A DNA stretch of 64,000 nucleotides from Brachionus rotundiformis (GCA_016802295.1 JAESIW010000109.1:168989-232988); one strand, 5' to 3'; counted from the stretch's first letter, positions 34,780 through 46,441 are shown. Numbers and translations are program-made. Notes: generated by a model not told the origin, from the sequence alone.

Positions 34780-35356
34780 TCAAGTCATGTGACTTGACTT
34801 GAAATTTTTTTTTTAAATAAAAGTCATCAAAATTGACTTTAAATTTTTTTTTTCAAATAAAAGTCATAAAAATTGATTTTAAACTTTTTTTTTAAAAAAA
34901 AATATTTATATTACTAAACGGGATCAAAAAACCAAGAATTCTAATATTTACTAAAAGATGGCGCTTTTCATTTATATGTTGAAACCACTAACCAGATGTT
35001 TTTTTTTTTTCAAAATTCAAATATATAAACAAATTTTTAATAAAAAAATTTGGAAAAGCACGGTACACAGGTTTGGGGTTCCTGTTTGTGAGCGAAAAGG
35101 ATTGAAGGAAAATCCTCCCCTCCAAGTTTAGCAAAGCATTTTCTAATAAAATGCTTAAAAATAAAACTTAAATAAAACTTGAAAAAAATATGATATTTAA
35201 ATACTTTAAATAAATTATATTGAGTAAAATACTTTGTCAAAAGCTTTAAATTTTCATCTAGCTGATTTTAAAAAAACTAAGCTTGTCAATATATTATATC
35301 TTTAATTCAATTTTAAGCCTAGATAAAAAATATTAAATCTGATCATTTAGTTAAAA
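34780..35356 (+). repeat. hAT left terminal inverted repeat
   Basis: It is nearly identical to the reverse complement of 37866-38470, with length differences only in poly-T/poly-A runs and in the number of AAGTCAATTTTGATGACTT-type subrepeats. Each arm contains the same accidental 67-codon frame (35037-35240 minus, 37976-38179 plus), which should not be taken as a gene. The near-identity of the arms indicates a young insertion. Confidence 0.9.
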
Positions 35357-35528
35357 TAATATTGATTTTTTAAGGATTTATTTCTTCTTCTTAACATTAT
35401 ATCTTTTATCCAATTTTAAATCTTGAAAGGAAATAATAATTCAAATTATTTAATGAAAAATAAATTCATATTTTTTAAAAATTTTTATTTCTTTTTAATA
35501 AAAATAACTATTTTTTAATAAAAAAATT

Positions 35529-37855
35529 TTAAATCTTTAACATTTCAAAATTGCTGTAAAGAAATGTTGTCGATTCTAAATTTTTTGGAGTTAATCGAGT
35601 TCTTTTTGGTCTGTTTATGTATCCCGATTTTGAGAAAAGACGCTCAACCGGACTTGATGAAGCTGGAATCGATGAAAATTTTAATACTAATTCAAACAGA
35701 CGTGGAAATCTTGTTTTGTATTTTTGCCAGAATTGTTTGAAGTTAGTTTCTGGATCATAGTCAATGTTCAAATAGTCATCGATTTCTCTTTTGAAAAGTA
35801 GTTTTTCATTTGTTCCAGTATTTGCAGTTTCTTTTGTCTTCATGAAAGAGAAGAATTTTCTTCTTTTCCTCGGAGATTTTAAGCTTTCATCTGAATCATT
35901 TCGACTTGAGCTAAATGGAATAGTATCATTTGTTTGACTTGTTTCATTATTTGGTGTTCTATTTATGTCAGTTTGTGTTGAAGATGAAGGTGAACTAGAT
36001 GTCTGATTTTTAGTTAAATTCCATTCGCTGAATAATTGATCCTTTAGAACGCTTGTAAAAATAAGTTTTTTGTCGCTGTCCATTCCCGAAATTTCAAGCC
36101 ACTCCAACTTAAATATGGGATCCAAAAGGGTAGCAATAAACCAGGAGAAGTCGAGATTTTGAAAGTTTGAATCGGTATTCTCGAACGCTTTGAGAATATA
36201 ATCAAATCTTTGATTAATTTGATCTTTCAACTCAGAAACAAATAATCCGAGGCAAGCAATTGTAGGTTGAAAATTTTTTAAATGTTCGATTAATTGCAAT
36301 ATTGAAGGAACAACCAAACTTAATGTAGAATAGCTTTCTCCTTAAATTTAAAATCTTAATATTTTTAATAGCAAATGATTTAAGTATTTTTACCTTGAAT
36401 TTCATCGGTGACATATTCAAATGGTTCCAAAATTTTTACAATTTCACAATTTTTTTGAAACTCCGTTTGGTTTAATCTTAAGCCAATTTCGTCAATTCGA
36501 TCAAGTCCATCGTTTAAGTCGTTTAGTTTTATTTTCGTTATACTCCTTAAACATTTTAGCTCACTGTTCCATCTTACTTTTATAGGCTTACTAATTGAAT
36601 TATAATTTTTCCCGTTTAAAAAATTTGCGAAGTCTTTATTTTGTCCATATTTCGCAGCAATTTTGGTACATTTCGAAAGAGTACGCCGGAGGTTGTTGAC
36701 AGTTTTTAAGCTTTTTTTAATGACGAGTTGAATTGAATGTGCAAAGCAACGCATATGAAAATTTTCGGTTATTGGTTGTACAAATGGCATTAAGTCAGCA
36801 TCATCGTCCGAACTAGATATATGGCTTTCGTCATCGTCAGAATTTATCGTAAGATTTTGACAATCTTCAAGGTCAAATTCATCCTCCCCAACTTAAAAAA
36901 ATATAGTATTTTTTAAATATTAATTAATTTTTCAAGGTACCTAAATTTATAGTTTTCCCATTTTGACCATATTACTCCCATTATCTGTAACTATTTTTAC
37001 AATTTTATTGCTAAATTAATTATTTTAAAAGATTGAATTATTGAAGTTTAATTAACTAACCTTATATTATATTCATTAAGTATTTCATCTATTGATTGTT
37101 TAATGTGAACTCCAGTTGTAATCACAACATATTTGAATTTAATAACATGTGATCTGAATTCCAAATTGTTGTCGATAAAGTGAGCAGTCAAGCCGAGAAA
37201 AGATCTTAATCTTCGATCTGTCCATATGTCGACTGTTAATGACACATATTTTGAAAGACTTAATGAGTCTTTAAGACTACCTTCCAGCGTCGTAATTGCT
37301 TGTCTTTGCATTCTTAAAATGGTTGTTCTTGAAATTGGGGTCCATTTTTTACAAATTAAATCCATGAAATTTCTAAATGCTTTAAAAAAATATAATAAAA
37401 AAACAGATATTTATTTATTTGATATTAATGATTACCTTCCATTTCAACAAGTCTATAAGGCAAACAACAACCAATAATTAAATACTTGAAAATGAATTGG
37501 GAAATTGTTTCCGAATCTAATTTCTTTTTCGAATCATTTTCGACTGATGATTTAGTTTTGGTATTTAGTGATATAAATTTTTCATATATTTCGGGATTGC
37601 ATTGTTTCACATGTCGAATAAAATTAGACGTATTATTCTTTGAGTCGCTAATTGATTTTTGGCACTTAATGCATTTAGCAGACTTCGAGACAGTGATATT
37701 TACATCGTTTTCTTTTATTAAATAAATTAAAAACAAAATTAAATAAAAAATCATATTTTACTGTTAGATGCTATTTCTGTAAAACCAAGTTTTAAAATTG
37801 AATTATTTTTTAAAGCTGGCGTTGATGAGGTTGAATTATCGCAAATATTCTCCAT
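35529..37855 (-). CDS. hAT transposase (BED finger, RNase H-like core, hATC)
   Basis: Six exons are inferred: 37855-37762, 37711-37436, 37379-37061, from 37010, 36891-36394 and 36340-35529. In order they encode a BED-like finger (CIKCQKSISD with a downstream HVKQC), SLTVDIWTDRRLRSF with the first catalytic Asp, VTDNGSNM with the second, RCFAHSIQLVI, VRWNSELKCL, and a C-terminal hATC domain (FPRLFELVLKFSSIPASSS and PVERLFSKSGY). All junctions keep phase except exon 4 to 5. Ending exon 4 at the good donor at 36941 leaves a one-base mismatch and a TAA, while an earlier GTAATA donor keeps frame but cuts off the conserved SNMV. The protein is therefore either about 690 residues with an unusual splice, or disabled by one lost base. 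Confidence 0.88.
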
Positions 37856-37865
37856 TTTATTTTTA

Positions 37866-38470
37866 TTAAATGATCAGATTTAATATTTTTTATCTAGGCT
37901 TAAAATTGAATTAAAGATATAATATATTGACAAGCTTAGTTTTTTTAAAATCAGCTAGATGAAAATTTAAAGCTTTTGACAAAGTATTTTACTCAATATA
38001 ATTTATTTAAAGTATTTAAATATCATATTTTTTTCAAGTTTTATTTAAGTTTTATTTTTAAGCATTTTATTAGAAAATGCTTTGCTAAACTTGGAGGGGA
38101 GGATTTTCCTTCAATCCTTTTCGCTCACAAACAGGAACCCCAAACCTGTGTACCGTGCTTTTCCAAATTTTTTTATTAAAAATTTGTTTATATATTTGAA
38201 TTTTGAAAAAAAAAAAACATCTGGTTAGTGGTTTCAACATATAAATGAAAAGCGCCATCTTTTAGTAAATATTAGAATTCTTGGTTTTTTGATCCCGTTT
38301 AGTAATATAAATATTTTTTTTTAAAAAAAAAGTTTAAAATCAATTTTTATGACTTTTATTTGAAAAAAAAAATTTAAAGTCAATTTTGATGACTTTTATT
38401 TGAAAAAAAAAAATTTAAAGTCAATTTTGATGACTTTTATTTAAAAAAAAAATTTCAAGTCAAGTCATGT
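37866..38470 (-). repeat. hAT right terminal inverted repeat
   Basis: This is the reverse-complement partner of 34780-35356. It has one more AAGTCAATTTTGATGACTT-type subrepeat than the left arm. The inner limit is at AAATGATCAGATTTAAT, matching ATTAAATCTGATCATTT at the inner edge of the left arm. Confidence 0.9.
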
Positions 38471-38565
38471 GACTTGACTTTAAAAAAAATTTAAGTCAAG
38501 TCTTTAACTTGACTTTTATTAGACTTTAAAAGACTTTTTTTTTTGACTTTTGCGCAAGTCTGATT

Positions 38566-40791
38566 AAGATATACTTTCTTAACTAATAACTCTGTAAAAT
38601 GATGGAACAGTTTATAAACTGATATATCAGTGAATACGCAAACAATAAATAGCTTCAAACTGGTCATTGACAGTGATGTATTTGTCATACAAAACCCTCC
38701 TGTAAATAAGGCTAAAGGGTTATTAGTAAGGCTAAATGTCTATATTGCAGAAATTATCACCACTACTTTTATAATTACTTATTATTGTTTCAATAGTTTC
38801 AATAGTTTTTTAAATAATATTAAAAGGCTTGAGCTAAAGCTTTTTTGGCTTCTAGTTAGTTAAATTCTTTTACCAATGTAAAAATTAAATTAAAAATAAT
38901 ATGTCAAAAAATTATTTTTTTATTTAATAAATTTATAAGTTAATTATTATAGTTTATTAAATTTTTGTTAAATAAATTTTTTTAACTACAGCACAGCAGT
39001 CAACCGCATAAGTATATTGTCTATCGAAAAATAAAATTATTTAATTCAGTAATGACTTAAATTTACTTTATCAAACCATTTGATTTATTCCTGTAAAACG
39101 TTTGAACTTTAAGCACATTTGCTCGATTCGAAAATATACTTCTGCAAAAATAAATATTTATCAATTGTGGTCATTTATTAATAAATAATTATACAATTTG
39201 TCGCTTAAAAACATCTTTGTGCAGTGTCATTAAATTATTTAAATATAAAGATATTCAGAGTTATTTTCTACAATTTCAAATATTCTTTATTAATTTTTGC
39301 CAAAAAATTAATATATTTTAGTTGATTGTAAATTTTTTAAAATTAAATGGTTTCAAAAAAAAAATTCTTAAAAAATAAATTATTTATGGTTTTAAATAGT
39401 ACCTATTTATTGTTTAAGATTGGGTATTGTGAATTCAATGAACAAACAGAACAAAAATTCTTCCTTTTTTGATAAATTAAATTTAATAATTAAATTTAAT
39501 TTTTGATAAAATACTGAAACATAGTGCAATAAACTTTGTTGCATCTTTTTGATCAAAAATGAAAACTTTATTTTCTTTTTTTTAGTTAAACAAAATCAAT
39601 AATCAATTTCAATATTATTGATGCTTCACTTTTTGCCTTGTATCAACATCGGAAAAATTATTTCAGGAAAAAATGATGCAACAAAGTTTGTTGCAGTATG
39701 TTTCAGTATTTTATTAAATATATTTTATTTTAGTAAATTTTAATTTATCAAAAAAGGAAGAATTTTTGTTCTGTTTGTTCATGAAATTCATAATACCTTA
39801 AGATTGATCAAATAATCATATAAGTTTGTCGGAAAATAGAATATACTATTCTTAGGTAAATTAAGGCTTATTTTAACATCTAAATTTGTTAATTGGCATG
39901 TAAAAAAACTAAACCAATTTTTTTTATTTTACAATTTAATATAAACACTAAATTTTCATAAATCTAGTTTTGTTTAATCATTACCAAGTTCTGTAGATTT
40001 TCTAATTTCGAAAGATAGTTATAATTTTACAGACCTAAACGAAAAAAATGTTTTAATAATTTCTTGTAAGAATGTATTCTAATCATTAAGTAAAAATAAA
40101 TTTCTATTGTAATCAATACAATTTCGATCAAATTAAGTTGGACAATTCTAATTCATTTCTTTTAAATTTTTTTCTATATCGAATATATAAATATTTAAAG
40201 CATTTCTTTGAAAAGTATCTTAATTAAATTCTATCATCAAATCTTAAAAAAAGCTAAGTCTAGTGAATCATTTTGCAGTATGAGATTTTTATCTTTTATT
40301 ATTCACTTATATGGCAAGTGATTGTATCTTTCAGAAACTTTATTTTAAAGCTAATGTTTATTAAAATGGCATCTGATTTGAAATCTTTTTAGCCATTTTT
40401 TCTATTTAGAGCTAAAATTTCTTATTTATTCTAGAAAATGAAGATAAAATTCCAAGTCTCACATTTTTGTAAATATCTTTGTAGATTTACTTTCTAGTTG
40501 TTTGGTAAATATAAAACTTTCTTACTTAAATTTTGTGATTTACAATTGAATTGAAGGTTTTTTTAAAAGTCTTTATGGATGCACTTGCTATATGGATTAA
40601 ATAAGGGTTAAAAGAAAAATATCTAAAAGCAAAATCCTAGTAATTAGTGTTTGGAGAGGTGGAAAAAAATTTTGGGTAAAAAAAAATAAATAAATGGATT
40701 GTAAAATTCTTAAAATAAATTTTTAACATTTTAATTTGGTTTCAAAATAAATTCTCTAAAGATATAATAACAAATTAATATTTAGTAAATA
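38566..40791. other. Intergenic with a fold-back element
   Basis: AT-rich DNA, with the MITE at 39422-39797 listed separately. A 77-codon frame at 38630-38863 is low complexity and not supported. Confidence 0.55.
39422..39797. mobile_element. Fold-back MITE, 376 bp, with 8-bp target duplication
   Basis: The left arm begins GGGTATTGTGAATTC and the right arm ends GAATTCATAATACC. Both arms share the word GAACAAACAGAACAAAAATT and extend inward over more than 100 bp with small differences (AAACTTTGTTGCATC pairs with GATGCAACAAAGTTT). The element is flanked on both sides by TTAAGATT (39414-39421 and 39798-39805), an 8-bp target duplication as made by hAT-type transposases. There is no open frame. 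Confidence 0.88.
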
Positions 40792-41580
40792 ATTTTTATT
40801 CTAAAATGAGTTTTTAATTCGAGTTGAAAATAGTCACGTTGATAGTCTAGTATGTTAGAAAGCGAAAAGCAACATAAAAGCCATCATGAGACAAAAGAGG
40901 CCCATGGCCTCTGATAAAGCAAAACCTAAAATGGCATAGGAGAACAATTGCTGTTTTAGACCTGGATTACGGGCATAGCCGATGACTAAACTTCCGAAAA
41001 CTGTTCCAATACCAGCTCCTTTGAGAAGAGAACAAATTGAAATTAACTAAGAGATTTAGATGTCAATGTTCTTACCGGCCCCGGCTACTCCGACTGTGGC
41101 TGCACCAGCTCCGATGTATTTGGCCGCCGAGTCAATGTCGCTTCGAACAGCACTAGTTTGAATCGAGGCTGATTGAATTTTGTTCAATGCAGCTGGTAGA
41201 GCGACGGCTGGTTTTAATGAAGTCTTGTTAAAGAGGAGAGCGCGTGTGGCACAAGATCGGATAATGTTGCTAGCCATTTCTATTAAGAATAAAGAATCTA
41301 AAAGCAGGTTGAGTAAAATTTATTTGATAAAATGTAACACAACTCATATATGTATAACGCTTAAAATCTAAGATTTGCATTCTAGAGCACAAAAAGCCTT
41401 CTATTTTGGCAAAACTAACGTTTTCCAACAATATAAAAATTTTGGCTTTTTTTCTAAACACTAAATTCAAAATGCCTTAGCCTACGCTATACTATACGCA
41501 ATCAAAGCACAATAGTTTGGAAAATGTTTTTAAATTTAACCTAGCAAAGTAATTCCAAGCTTACTTTTGTTCTTGCCCAA
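40792..41580. repeat. Recent duplication, copy 2 (ATP synthase c unit)
   Basis: This is the partner of 33230-34018, near-identical and in the same orientation. Flanks on both sides are unrelated, so the duplicated unit is sharply bounded to the gene and its immediate surroundings. Confidence 0.95.
40855..41277 (-). CDS. ATP5MC: Mitochondrial ATP synthase subunit c (proteolipid), copy 2
   Basis: Exons complement(41076-41277) and complement(40855-41018) give a 121-residue protein that appears identical to the copy at 33293-33715, with intact splice sites, presequence and essential Glu in GFALSEAMGLF. Coding differences seen are silent. The flanking differences (for example CATTTCTATT in place of CATTTCGATT beside the start, and GGAAAATG in place of GAAAAATG further out) show that this is not a simple assembly repeat. 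Since only about 300 bp of 5' flank is shared, distal regulation of the two copies may differ. Confidence 0.95.
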
Positions 41581-42606
41581 TCTAAAAGGTTCCTAAATGC
41601 TTTTCAGTTTCCATTTAAAGATAATTGAAATGATTCGAAAGTTACCGTTTTATCAATTTTTTCTTGGTTAATATTTGATGACTTTCAAGCATTAACATTA
41701 GAAGGCTCGAAGGGTTTTTAAAACCCCTTTTTTAAAAAAAAACTTGAATATTATCTCAAAGAAATAAGGTTATCAAAAATTACTCAAAGAAATTTGTAAT
41801 ACTTAAATTTTTAAATTATATTATAAATAAATTTTTCTATATCTTCTGATATTTTAATTTGAAATATTTGTAATTAATCAGCCAGGCTTTCTAGCGTTAA
41901 TTTACAAAAATTAAAGAAATAATTTTTTTTTTACATTTTTTTATTCATTTTAGTTATAATAAAAATAATAGAGTTTTATTTTAAAAATATACTCTTGAAA
42001 AACATCTTTTATTTATTTTAAAAGGGAAATAAATAATTGAAATTATTAGTTTATTTCATTTAAAATAAATTCACCATATCAAAGCGAAAAAATTAATAAA
42101 CTAAAAATTATTTAACTGTTTAAGTTTATTACATAATAATTAAATCTATTCCAAGTTTATTTTTCAATTATATTAAGTTTATATAATTTTTGATTGATAA
42201 AGATGTCTCTATAAAGACTAATTAAAATTTTTCAAAAATTACATAACATACTAATTTATCTTAAACTTATTAAATGTAATCTTTTTGTTATCTTTTTATT
42301 AATTTATTATTTGTATGAAAATTGAAAAACATTAGCCATATTTTTTCTAGTGACCAAAATAATTTCTTATTAAAAACACAAAAACCCATATTATCCAATT
42401 TTGAGAAAAATAAATTAGAAAAGAACTGATAATTTCTTAGAGTTTATAAAAGATAAAAGTCCTTGAGACACTTTACTTTAATGATATTAAACAAATTTTT
42501 ACGATTTCTAATTATATTTATTTACCTGTTTATCAAATATTAAAATAAGCCCAAATTTTCTAGGTCTAAGCAAAAATTAAAAGACAAAAGAAACATTTAT
42601 CTTACA
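41581..42606. other. Intergenic, no gene seen
   Basis: AT-rich DNA between divergently oriented genes: the ATP synthase c copy on the minus strand and SLC33A1 on the plus strand. Promoters of both probably lie here, but no specific element can be supported. Confidence 0.55.
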
Positions 42607-45600
42607 ATGGACCCATCGCAATTAAATCATGAAACTGTTATGATCGAATCAAGTTTGTTTCTAGAACCGGACAAACATTCCCCATCGGAACCATCCAGCA
42701 TCAAAAAAGATCTCAAGCACATATTTTTCCTGATCTATCTGTACTTGTTGCAAGGAGTACCTCTGGGCTTAGCAGCCAGTATACCATTTATATTGGCAAC
42801 AAGAAAAGTGTCTTATGCTGAACAAGGAACATTTACATTTGCATTCTATCCATTTTCCATAAAACTCTTATGGGCACCCATAGTGGATTCTTATTTCATC
42901 AAAAAATTTGGCCGCAGAAAATCATGGCTCATACCTATCCAGATGGTGATTGGAATTTTTATGATTGCTTCAGCAAACTACTCTCAATCACTTGCTTATA
43001 ATCTACAGTCCAAAGGTGATATCATTATTTTGACAATTATATTCACAGTTTTTACATTTTTGGCCGCCACACAGGACATTGCGCTTGATGGATGGGCCAT
43101 TTCAATGCTGTCCAAAGAAAATGTTGCCTGGCAATCTACTTGCAATGGTGTCGGACAAACAGCAGGATTTTTTATCGGAAACATATCCATAATTGTTTTT
43201 GAATCTTCCAAATTTTGTAATAAATACATCCGGCCTTTATTTAATCTACCTTCCCAAGATTATGGAATAGTTTCATTAGAAAGTAAAGTTAACAGTATTT
43301 ACAAAGAATATAATTTATCTTTTTGTTCTTAACAAGAATTTATGTACGCATTCGGAATTGTATTCTTATTCACATCAATGATAGTTTCATTCAAAAAAGA
43401 AATAGATAATAGTACTCCTGAAAATGAGCCTGGACTAATTAAGTCTTATCTCAATATTAAAAAGCTTCTATGTCTTAGATCAATTCAAAAAGTAGCATTA
43501 ATTTTTTTGACAGTAAAGGTTGGTTAAAATTAATTTAATTAAATTATTTTTTTGCATGATAATGTAATTAACTTTAAAAATCTTATCTTAAAATTCCCTA
43601 AAGTTATATTTTTTTAATTGTTTATCTACGTGCATTTTTGTTTAATATTAAATGTAAGATAATGGATAAGAGGTGAAAATAAGTTTTTGTATCATTCAAA
43701 AGGCTGATGACTATCCGGCTAAACTGGAATGCTTTACAGCGTTCCAGTTTTTTCATACACTCGCATCAAAATAACTTTTTTTCTTTTGCCGATACAAAAA
43801 TTTACCAATCTTAATGTACAATTTTTAAAATAATTAAATTATCATTTCTAAAACTTGCTCTAAAAATGACAATATTTTAATTTAAAAATTATCTTAAAAT
43901 TTTAAAAGTTAATTATAATTATTATCTTATTCACATTTGACCCTTTTGGTGTTAATGATCAACCACCAAATTCTCGTTTTTACTTATAGACCCATTTTTG
44001 ATCCTTCGGACCTGGTTGTGCGTGGCTTAAAACAAAACTAATAAAGCAAACTTTTTATTTGATTGTTTATTAATAAATTGACCAATTCTAGGCCTAATAA
44101 TAAAGAAAGTTAGCAAAAAATAGTAGTAAAGAAAGAAAATAATAATTAAGATCAATAAATATTCTACAAAGTGTTTAAAACTATGACTTGTCCCCGCATG
44201 AGATCATACTATTGTATCGTATAGAGATTAAAAGGCAAGTTGAACTTAATGATCAAATTAAAATGATCATGCTTCGACTAAAAAATTTTTTTTGCAGAAT
44301 CACATTTTTAAAGTAAACATTCAATGTTAAACTTAAATTTTTCTGCAAAAATTTAATCTATGCAGAATTTTGCACAATACTCGATTATGATTTAACATGT
44401 TCTGTTACACATGAAAATCTATCTCTGCATTACATTTTTCAATTAAAATGAATATAAAAAATTAAAAAAAAATAATTTTTGAGCATGATCATTTTAATTT
44501 GATCATAAACTTCAATATGCCCATTAAAATTGACTGGAGTTGATGCTGTAGTTACCGTATTCCCTTGCAAACAAGTTCCCCCTAAATTTGAAGAAAACTT
44601 TTTATCAGCTATTTAACAGTGAAAATAGTAGTTGGACGAGTTACTTATTATTTTTGGGCATTGTGAAATTTGGAACAAAAATAAAAACAAACTATCAAAA
44701 ATGCCAAAGCTCAAGTCCAGAAAAAGCAAAACATGCTCTGTGGATTGTAGCACTTGGAACATCCTTTGAACCTCCAATATTATGATTCTGCAAAACACTG
44801 CAATAAGTCTGCAAAATTCTGAACTTTGTGTACAAAGGATGTACTAGGCGTTTCAACTTACAGAGCATGTTTTCCAGAAATTCTAAAATTGTTTTTGTAC
44901 TAAAATTCACAGAGTTCTGAATTTTGCAGAATCATAATATTGGAGGTTCAAAGGATGTTCCAAGTGCTACAATCCACAGAACATGTTTTGCTTTTTCTGG
45001 ACTTGAGCTTTGGCATTTTTGATAGTTTGTTTTTATTTTTGTTCCAAATTTCACAATGCCTAATTTGTGCGCGAATTCATTTTTGGTATCAAAATTTTCC
45101 TATAAAAACCACAAATAATGAAATTATCCATTCAATTTAGGAAAAATCTAATTTTTTTTTATGCTACAACACAAATTTATTTGAAAAATAAAAAAAAACT
45201 ATTTTAAATTCATATAAAATTTTTTTCTTAGCAAACAAAATATTTATTATCAAAAATGTGGACAGTCCCACGCGTTTTACCAACTTTGACCTGAAAATAA
45301 ATAGCTCATGCAGCCTTTTCGTCGATGTTTGCAATTGTAAACATGCTTGTCACAATCGGCTGGTCAAGTGGCCAAATTAAAGCGCCAAGCGCTATCGATC
45401 CTAAGGTCTTTAATCAGCCACTTGAATTGATCTAAAGATAAAATTTTTTTATTTTTTATTGGGAGTTATGTATGAAATTTCACAATGTTGAAGTTAACTT
45501 AATTATTTTGGTAATAAACCACGCACCACCAGGTCCTAATGGATCCGGGACATAAAAATAAGATAGGCTTATAACACAAATAGGTTTATAAATTTTAATT

Positions 45601-46441
45601 GGAAAATGTTATCATATTTTTTTAAAATATCATTTAATGAAGAAAATTTCTTTTCTCATTTAGATCGGAGTAGCTACGGAAAATGTAAGCAATTTGAAGC
45701 TTATTGAAAAAGGTGTTTCCAAAGAGAAACTAAGTCTGCTATCGATACTTTTGGTGCCTTTAAGTATTTTAGTAAGCGTCTTGGTTAGCAAATTTATTAA
45801 AAAAAAACCACTCAAGCCGTATATTTATTTGCTACCTATGCGTCTATTTTTTGCTTTAATTGTCAGCTTTGTGGTTTATATGACTCCCAAGTTTAGACAA
45901 GAAAATGGAGAATATGGACACACTATTTATCTTATTCTTTTGTGCATATCCGCCATCCAAACAATCATCGAGACCATAATGTTCATTTCCCAAATGGCTT
46001 TTTTTGCCAGTATATCTGATGTAGCTATTGGTGGCACATATATGACCCTTCTGGCAACATTGTCAAACCTAGGCGGGACCTATCCCGGTACAATAGCACT
46101 TTTTTTGCTTAATAAATTCTCAAAAAAAAGCTGTAATATAATTTTAAACAGTTTCAATCTAACTGAGAGCTTTAATTCTACATCACATGAACCATTGTAT
46201 ACTAAATGTTCCAATTCGAATGAGATAGAGGTATTGACAATAATTTTTATTGAATTTTTATTTTTATTTTTATTTTTTGAAGGAGTGTAAAAGACAAGGA
46301 GGAAATTGTGTAACAGATTTTGACGCTTTCTATTCTTTGGTCGGTGTTTTTTTTATCATTGGTGTCTTATGGTACTTGTTTTTTAGAAGATTGTTATTTA
46401 AGCTAATAAAGATACCTAAATCGGAATGGAAATTGAAATAA
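42607..46441 (+). CDS. SLC33A1: Acetyl-CoA transporter 1 of ER/Golgi
   Basis: SLC33A1 (AT-1) imports acetyl-CoA into the ER/Golgi lumen for acetylation of glycans and proteins. Exons 42607-43282, 43337-43518, 45664-46230 and 46283-46441 join in phase to 527 residues (human about 549). Seen motifs are YLYLLQGVPLGLAASIPF, FYPFSIKLLWAPIVDS, GRRKSWLIP, TQDIALDGWAISML and CNGVGQTAGFF. Next come LKLIEKGVSKEKLSLLS, GGTYMTLLATLSNLGGTYP and a C-terminal GGNCVTDFDAFYS. Many hydrophobic helices match an MFS-like fold. An apparent in-frame TAA at 43330 lies inside a normal 54-nt intron (donor GTAAAG, acceptor CAAG), so it is not a nonsense mutation. The 2.1-kb third intron is out of scale and is filled with nested repeats. 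Confidence 0.95.
44241..44514. mobile_element. MITE with about 33-bp terminal inverted repeats
   Basis: The left end includes ATGATCAAATTAAAATGATC and the right end its reverse complement, followed by TGCT/AGCA. The arms extend over about 33 bp with three or four mismatches. The interior is AT-rich, with TTTTTTGCAGAAT/ATGCAGAATTTTG words related to the neighbouring fold-back, and has no open frame. Confidence 0.65.
44657..45060. repeat. Long fold-back: 139-bp arms around a 126-bp loop
   Basis: The left arm 44657-44795 and right arm 44922-45060 are reverse complements with apparently a single mismatch (GCTCTGTGG against CAGAACATG). Open frames read through the arms (for example 44588-44785) are by-products of the repeat. 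A transcript of the intron would form a near-perfect 139-bp hairpin. The arm identity indicates recent origin or gene conversion. Confidence 0.9.
45345..45425 (+). other. tRNA-like segment with Pol III A-box
   Basis: TGGTCAAGTGG at 45361 fits the A-box consensus TGGCNNAGTGG, followed by AAAGCGCCAAGCGC as in the D-arm/anticodon-arm region of Leu/Ser tRNAs. No acceptor stem closes, and there is no GGTTCGA B-box. It is therefore not a functional tRNA gene. A decayed tRNA or a tRNA-derived SINE head are possible. Confidence 0.25.

Larger units (their letters stand above)
34746..38565 (-). mobile_element. Near-complete hAT transposon with long inverted repeats
   Basis: The left end starts CAGTGTTGTACAAAGTCG. 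Long terminal inverted repeats of nearly 600 bp (34780-35356 and 37866-38470) enclose a multi-exon transposase on the minus strand. The outermost right end (after about 38480) differs: it holds tandem AAGTCAAGTC-type words and does not reproduce the CAGTGTTG terminus, so the right tip may be rearranged or truncated. Subterminal arrays of GACTT-type motifs are typical of hAT transposase binding sites. The element sits between two copies of the ATP synthase c gene. A short derivative is at 15112. Confidence 0.88.
44009..45535. mobile_element. Candidate composite DNA element bounded by inverted GACCTGGT ends
   Basis: GACCTGGTTGTGCGTGG at 44009 faces CCACGCACCACCAGGTC at 45519, an imperfect 17-bp inverted pair with one mismatch. 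Sequence just outside each also shows weak inverted similarity (GATCC words). Between them lie two further inverted-repeat elements. I infer that one transposon or fold-back inserted in the intron and was then hit by others. No transposase frame is present. Confidence 0.45.
43519..45663. other. Long repeat-filled intron of SLC33A1
   Basis: This intron is 2145 nt where most others here are about 50. It holds nested inverted repeats: an outer pair (44009-44025 with 45519-45535), an inner MITE (44241-44514), a long fold-back (44657-45060), and a tRNA-like A-box near 45361. A short perfect hairpin built on AACTGGAA/TTCCAGTT lies at about 43724-43751. Confidence 0.7.

Noticed and set aside
35037..35240. 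67-codon frame, repeated at 37976-38179
   Set aside because: Both lie in the long inverted repeats of the hAT element in mirror orientation, have low complexity and no domain.
43320..43345. In-frame TAA splitting SLC33A1 into two frames
   Set aside because: A GTAAAG donor at 43283 and CAAG acceptor at 43336 define a 54-nt intron that removes the stop and restores the expected family sequence (GIVSLEKFMYAFG).
45345..45425. tRNA gene
   Set aside because: There is an A-box-like word but no acceptor stem pairing and no B-box, so it is listed only as tRNA-like.
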